64,000 bases of DNA, taken from the NCBI GenBank assembly GCA_010279815.1, contig QEOQ01000670.1:1107734-1171733 (forward strand), read 5' to 3'. Of the stretch, positions 59,629 to 64,000 are shown piece by piece; within the stretch, counting starts at the first letter, position 1, and every line of letters starts with the position of its first letter. The stretch is from Brachionus plicatilis. Taxonomy: Eukaryota > Rotifera > Eurotatoria > Ploima > Brachionidae. The notes below the pieces were generated by a model that made no database searches, was not told the DNA's origin, and saw nothing but the letters and a program-made list of their open reading frames with translations. The position numbers were made by a program, and so were the translations under genes.

Positions 59629-60996
59629 TTAATATTTTTCTAAACTATCCAGCAAATCTTGAAGTTTTGTGCATAAGGACTCTTGATTTGCTAAATGTCT
59701 TAAAATTAGATTCAAGTTATTTGAAAATATTTGAGCCCATTTTTCATCTAGAGCTGGATATGTATACGAAAAATTAAAGGTAAATCTATCTAAAAATGTA
59801 AAAGCATGAGTCATGATGCCAGCATTTCCAGGCGTAACATTATAAGCTGATCCAAGAAATCTTAAATCTACAATTTTGAAATTTTTAAGCTTTGTCTCAT
59901 CCATTGAAACAACTCCCATTGAAGAGCTCATTATGGAAAATTTTTGGAAATTAATAGAATTTTTTAGTTTCAACCACCATTTTAAACCATGATTTTCATT
60001 CAATTTCATTTTTATCTTTTCTGTATTTTCTTTTACAAGATTCCAAACACTATCATTAGCCAAGTTGATATTTTGTGACCAAATCAATGCCGAAGATCCG
60101 CAAATGATGTCTTGTGAAGAAACATCTTTTAGAAAAGATCGCATATTACATGGACAAGAATTAACAAAAGTAATTTTCTCTTCTAGTTTTTCTTTTGAAT
60201 TAATCAAACAAATCATCATGGCTGTGGACAGTGCTGCTTGGATGGTTGAATTATTTGTTTTGCAATTATTTATTAAATTTTTTGTGGCAAGTTCGTCTAA
60301 TTGAAAAAATTTTGAATTAATAAAAGGCTTTGTTTCATCTTGATAATGCAAGACTTGAACTGGCTCTAGAAATTTTTCAATAATTGACTCTTTTTTAAGT
60401 TCTTCTAAATCAAATGAATGATCATAATTTCCGTGTACATCCAGAAAATCTCTTGATTCAACTTCCAAGTCTTTTTTTCCTTCCAAAATTAAATCTAAAT
60501 AAGCAGAAAAATCTCGAATTGCCTGAAATAGACCAGGGCCATCAATACCTTTTCGGGCAAAGTTAAAATATTCAAAATAGAAGAAAAATAAATTTTCAAG
60601 AATACCTGAATGATTAACACATATGTAAAGTTGATGTTTATTTTCAAAGGAGTATAACTCAAGGTAAAAAGTTGATTTTGTGCTATCTCTTGGTTTAGAG
60701 CCAAAATTAATTAATCTCGATTGCCATTCATTTAATTCTGTTTCGTTTTTAAGTTCAAAAACGTCTAGGTAAATTGATTCCAATTCATTTTGAGTTTCCA
60801 TTTCAACATATTCAAGTGATTTACTCTCACTATTTGTTTCTATCTTCATGCGAAAATAAGGATGGCGCTTTTTTACCATTCTAAAAGCGTTTTTTACATG
60901 ATTTGGACAAAGTTTTTTGCAGTCAATGTAGATCATCAAATTAACATTTGAAGGTGAGCAAATAAGCTCGTATAATCTTAGTTCACGGTTTGTCAT
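59629..60996 (-). CDS. HxxxD-type acyltransferase (condensation / alcohol acetyltransferase-like)
   Basis: Exons 60996-60606 and 60548-59629. The intervening 57 bp (GTATTC...GAAAAG) is a multiple of three and open, so the unspliced frame is 455 residues. Removing it gives 436 and brings together NHSG|IDGPG, rebuilding the catalytic HxxxDG motif (~128-133). The start ELRLYEL and the HPYFRMKIE segment are typical of condensation/alcohol-acetyltransferase folds, and the C-terminal half has the second CAT-like lobe (FNFSYTYPALDEKW). Such enzymes transfer acyl groups to an alcohol or amine. Substrates cannot be read from sequence. It is uncommon in most animals, so transfer from fungi or bacteria, or a lineage-specific family, should be considered. 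Confidence 0.78.
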   Translation of the reverse strand: MTNRELRLYELICSPSNVNLMIYIDCKKLCPNHVKNAFRMVKKRHPYFRMKIETNSESKSLEYVEMETQNELESIYLDVFELKNETELNEWQSRLINFGSKPRDSTKSTFYLELYSFENKHQLYICVNHSGILENLFFFYFEYFNFARKGIDGPGLFQAIRDFSAYLDLILEGKKDLEVESRDFLDVHGNYDHSFDLEELKKESIIEKFLEPVQVLHYQDETKPFINSKFFQLDELATKNLINNCKTNNSTIQAALSTAMMICLINSKEKLEEKITFVNSCPCNMRSFLKDVSSQDIICGSSALIWSQNINLANDSVWNLVKENTEKIKMKLNENHGLKWWLKLKNSINFQKFSIMSSSMGVVSMDETKLKNFKIVDLRFLGSAYNVTPGNAGIMTHAFTFLDRFTFNFSYTYPALDEKWAQIFSNNLNLILRHLANQESLCTKLQDLLDSLEKY

Positions 60997-62184
60997 AGTT
61001 GTTTTTTACTTAATAAAATTCAATTTTTCTATCATATAAAAAAATAAGATTTTAATTTTATTTAAATATAAGATTAAAATTTCTTGCTGTTGAGTAATAA
61101 CAAATAAATTAATCTAGAAAGATAAAATTGTCTTGATATTTATTTTGGATTGAACAAAAATACTTTCAAAGTTTATTTGAAAGATTATATAACAAGTAAA
61201 ATAAGATATTTTAGGTAAAACATGGCTCCTCAAAGGTTTTATTTGCCAACAAAAAGATGAAATCTAATTTTCGTTGAATCAATTTTTTAGTTGTTTAATT
61301 AATTAAATATGTTGTCTTTTTGAAATAAGCATCTTTTTTTTAACTTGCAAAACATGAAAATTTGAAAATGAGAAATTTGAAATTTTATCCCGTCTAGAAA
61401 ATATAAATCAAAAATGCTAATAACGTTATTAGCCGAATTTATTGATATGTCTTTAAAATAGAGTACTCTATTTTAGTGACATGTTATTCAAAATTGAGCA
61501 CTGTTTTTAAAAAAAATAGAAATTCATTATTAATGACATTTAATAAAATGTGAATAAATTAAAAAATTATTAAAAATAGTTTCAGCTTTTATGAAATTCA
61601 ATTAAAAATAGAAATTTGATTATGTTTGAAATCCTAATTTCAATAAAACCGGATGTATTTTTAACAAAAGTTCACTTATATCTTTTTTAAGACATGTCAT
61701 ATAAATTGAATATTGCTTTTTTTCACGATGTTTTTATTTTTAATTCAGTTCAATCATTATTAAATAAATTGACTTGGTCAAATTTAAATTTAGTTTTTAA
61801 AAAAGCTTCTCGACCTTGTCTTTTAAATAATAAGAGTTTTTAATTTTATGATAAATATTATACAATTTTTAGCATGAAAAATAACATTCTTAAGGTCCAT
61901 TTAATTGATCGATTAGACAGTAAAATTACCAACAAAACTCGGTGTTTTTTGGTTGCGTACACAAATATTTAGTTATCAAATTTAATCTTAATCTTAAGTT
62001 ATAAAAATATTTTGAAAGAAGAATTTTTGTTTTATTTTTGATTGTAATTATGCTTATGTCAAAGAGGCTATTATCGTTTCCATGGTAATTAAATTTTATG
62101 ATTTTTTTGAACACTTAATTTTATTAAATAAAGTTTTTAGTTTTAAAATTTTTAATTTATTCGTTTATTTTTGTTAGGTAGAAG
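60997..62184. other. Divergent intergenic region acyltransferase / CFAP144
   Basis: About 1.2 kb, A/T-rich, with paired palindromes at 61416-61482. It must hold both promoters. No exon recognised. Confidence 0.4.
61416..61482. repeat. Two adjacent perfect palindromes in a divergent promoter region
   Basis: GCTAATAACGTTATTAGC (61416-61433, 18 bp) and TAAAATAGAGTACTCTATTT plus TA (61454-61475, 22 bp) are exact palindromes. The second extends with two mismatches to ATGTC...GACAT (61447-61482). Confidence 0.75.
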
Positions 62185-62701
62185 ATGGCTACAGATGCCA
62201 AGAAACCTATTGACAAACCGGCTAAAAATATTGTCCACGAGCAAGCTATTTTGGTTGAGACAATAAAAAAAGAGCTTAGAGAACAAAGATTATATGAAAA
62301 GTTTTCGATTAACCCTTTTACAAAGCGAGAAATATTGGCTGCTAAACCCAATACCTATCCAGATTTAGTTCAAGATGAAGCTGACTCGAATTTTGTCGAA
62401 ATGATTAAGCGAGCCAATTTGGAGCCGACTAAAAAGTATCAATTTCCTCAGACATCATCACAAGAAATCGGATGGTTAACGACACCATTGGTTTGTCCTA
62501 TGATCCTTTAAATTTTCTAATTTTCTAAGATTTAATTTATTTTTTTAGATTGATGTGGACAAAAATGATAAGAGATTCAATTTTAATAGACACAGATCAG
62601 AGATTAGTGCGTACGCTGAGGAGTATTATAAAATGTTTCCGAAAAAGCCGGCAAATGCTGCCGGAGCAGCGACCTCGACAGCGACCAAAAAAGAAGCATA
62701 A
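62185..62701 (+). CDS. CFAP144: CFAP144 (FAM183) ciliary microtubule inner protein
   Basis: Exons 62185-62490 and 62549-62701 (58-bp intron) encode 152 residues (human 134). CFAP144/FAM183 is found inside doublet microtubules of motile cilia. The match is direct: KELREQRLYEKFSINPFTKR against human KELRTQKLYTQYHVNPLRK, DEADSNFVEMIKRANLEPTK against [20 protein letters not shown], and QTSSQEIGW against QTEGQEIGW. The second exon has FNFNRHRSEISAYAEEYYK then an Ala/Lys-rich tail. The start follows an acceptor-like TTGTTAG by 7 nt. Convergent with VEPH1, 121 bp apart. Confidence 0.92.
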
Positions 62702-62822
62702 AAAAATAAAAAAAAATTTTTTTTTACTATTTAATTTTATTTATGTATTATTAATTTTTTAAACAATAATAAAAAAAATAAGTTAAATTTCTAATGCTTG
62801 GAATCATATGAGTGACATTTTT

Positions 62823-64000
62823 TTAATTTGGCAAAAAGTTGGATTTAAGAGTGGTTGATTTTGAGCGTTGATTTTCGAGCGCTTTAGATATCTTCAAATA
62901 TTGAATCCACTTTTCGGCGTCATTACTGTTTTCGGCTTTCAGAATAAAGCTGTTTGTATTCGTAAATATCTCGAATGCTTTGGGAACTTCTCTTTTTGTT
63001 TTTGATCTTGACGCACATGATGATCGCACTGCTTGTATTTCTTTTATGTATTTGACATTCAAGCTCTCTTGTCTCTGTTTAAAAAAGAGAAAAAATAAAT
63101 TTTGTTTCAAAATTTAAAAAAAAAAAAAAGAAGCTTTTAACTAAAATTACCATGTCCTTTTTAAAATAAACAATACTTCCACCTGTAAGTGTAAATAGAC
63201 GTTTGTGCCATCTGCGCAAAAATTTCCACTTTCCGTGCTTTTCTTTCAATTGTCCCTGAATTAAATGATGGTTCTCATCGAACAGATCCGATGAGCGCTG
63301 CGGATTTGCGCAAACAAAACAAGACCATTTTTGATGCGAATTTTCACTGCACTCAAACAAATCCAGCATCCTGCTTTCAACAAGTTCGTTTCTCAGATCA
63401 TTCAACTGTTTTTCAGAAGGAAACGAAGAAGTCACTAGAAGATTAAAAGGCATTTTGTCATTTAGCTTCTCGTAAATAAGTCTCAGTTTTGTGTATTGAT
63501 CATTTTCTTGGTTTAAAGGCTCGTTTAGGCCAGCCTATTGTTTTATTAATTAAAAAAAAATAAATAAATAGAGGCTATTTTTTTAATATTTGAATACAAG
63601 CTAAATTACTTGAATAGATAAAATTTTAAGATGTATCCAAATAGATGCATAATTAGTGGGTATTTCACAAAAATTATAACTAAAAAGACAATTGTCTTGG
63701 GACTTAATTGAACATGAAAATTTGATCAACGCTTCGCTTCGTTTTGTTTTGAATTTTTTCAATAAAAAATCTAAATTAAAAAAAAAAATAAATAAAAAAA
63801 ATAAAAAATTATTTTATTTTAAAGTATTAAATTAAATTTTAAAATTATTCTATTTACCATTAAGACCTGAGTTGACAGCATGTCGACGTAGCGATGAGAC
63901 GCGATATGAATTGTTGGCAGCAGAATTGTGGCTTTTGTCAGTGCTCTCATCTAAACTTGTGTTTTGATAGTCAATAATCTCAACTAAATCGGGCACGGGA
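62823..64000 (-). CDS. VEPH1: VEPH1 / melted homologue, C-terminal part (5' end outside window)
   Basis: Four exons on the minus strand: 64000(partial)-63858, 63770-63610, 63534-63151 and 63074-62823. All phases agree, including the G|AT junction between the first two, and the partial product has about 312 residues. The C-terminus is a PH domain: GQLKEKHGKWKFLRRWHKRL, FTLTGGSIVYFKKD, KAFEIFTNTNSFILKAEN, DAEKWIQYLKIS, closely like the PH domain of melted/VEPH1. Melted binds phosphoinositides at the plasma membrane and links insulin/TOR and Hippo signalling in flies. An upstream Ser/Asn-rich linker (DESTDKSHNSAANNS) leads off the right edge. Another PH protein is possible, but WKFLRRWHKRLFTL favours this family. 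Confidence 0.82.

Overview
The window is AT-rich, intron-bearing DNA from an animal nuclear genome. Introns are GT-AG and often only 50-70 bp, although two in VPS13 exceed 1.4 kb. Gene content includes the animal gene VEPH1/melted, VPS13, an HP1 chromatin protein, a CYP3-clan P450, ALDH16A1, LYRM2 and axonemal proteins (SAXO, CFAP144). Combined with jockey-like LINEs, a FLYWCH-type relic and many AT-rich palindromic elements, this fits a small ciliated invertebrate. My best guess is a monogonont rotifer (Brachionus-like); that is inference only. I saw no tRNA, rRNA or CRISPR.

Layout. 1-4094: palindromic repeats, probably inside a VPS13 intron. 4095-13208: C-terminal two thirds of VPS13 (+). 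14321-14698: pogo-type DNA-binding ORF. 15144-15936: TA-flanked MITE, a transposase relic and a perfect hairpin. 16904-18328: proline-rich protein ending in two EF-hands (+). 20066-21561: SAXO (+). 23422-25144: two nested TIR elements with exact 9-bp target duplications. 26388-28280: ABCE1 (-). 30113-31210: AP endonuclease (-). 31783-32781: PKA regulatory subunit without a docking domain (+). 33320-34521: degenerate glutamine-synthetase-like protein (+). 34751-35129: LYRM2 (+). 36505-43625: transposon graveyard, with a LINE flanked by 138-bp identical repeats. 43968-44585: HP1 (+). 45825-47931: eight-exon LRR protein (+). 48745-48808: assembly gap. 49345-49923: syndecan-like membrane protein (+). 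51498-54048: ALDH16A1 (+). 55326-56895: tandem V-ATPase c'' genes (+). 56983-59314: seven-exon P450 (-) with a MITE in an intron. 59629-60996: HxxxD acyltransferase (-). 62185-62701: CFAP144 (+). 62823-64000: VEPH1/melted, 5' end outside (-).

The genes look like ordinary unlinked housekeeping and ciliary genes. The only clear local relationships are the tandem V-ATPase pair, the divergent pairs APEX1/PKA-R and acyltransferase/CFAP144, and the convergent pairs V-ATPase/P450 and CFAP144/VEPH1. Exon boundaries were placed by hand from splice sites, phase and remembered family sequences, so single-base errors are possible. The most unusual items are the degenerate glutamine synthetase, the nested 9-bp-TSD elements, the LINE with 138-bp flanking duplications, the 59-nt near-loopless hairpin, and acceptor-like sites directly before several start codons.
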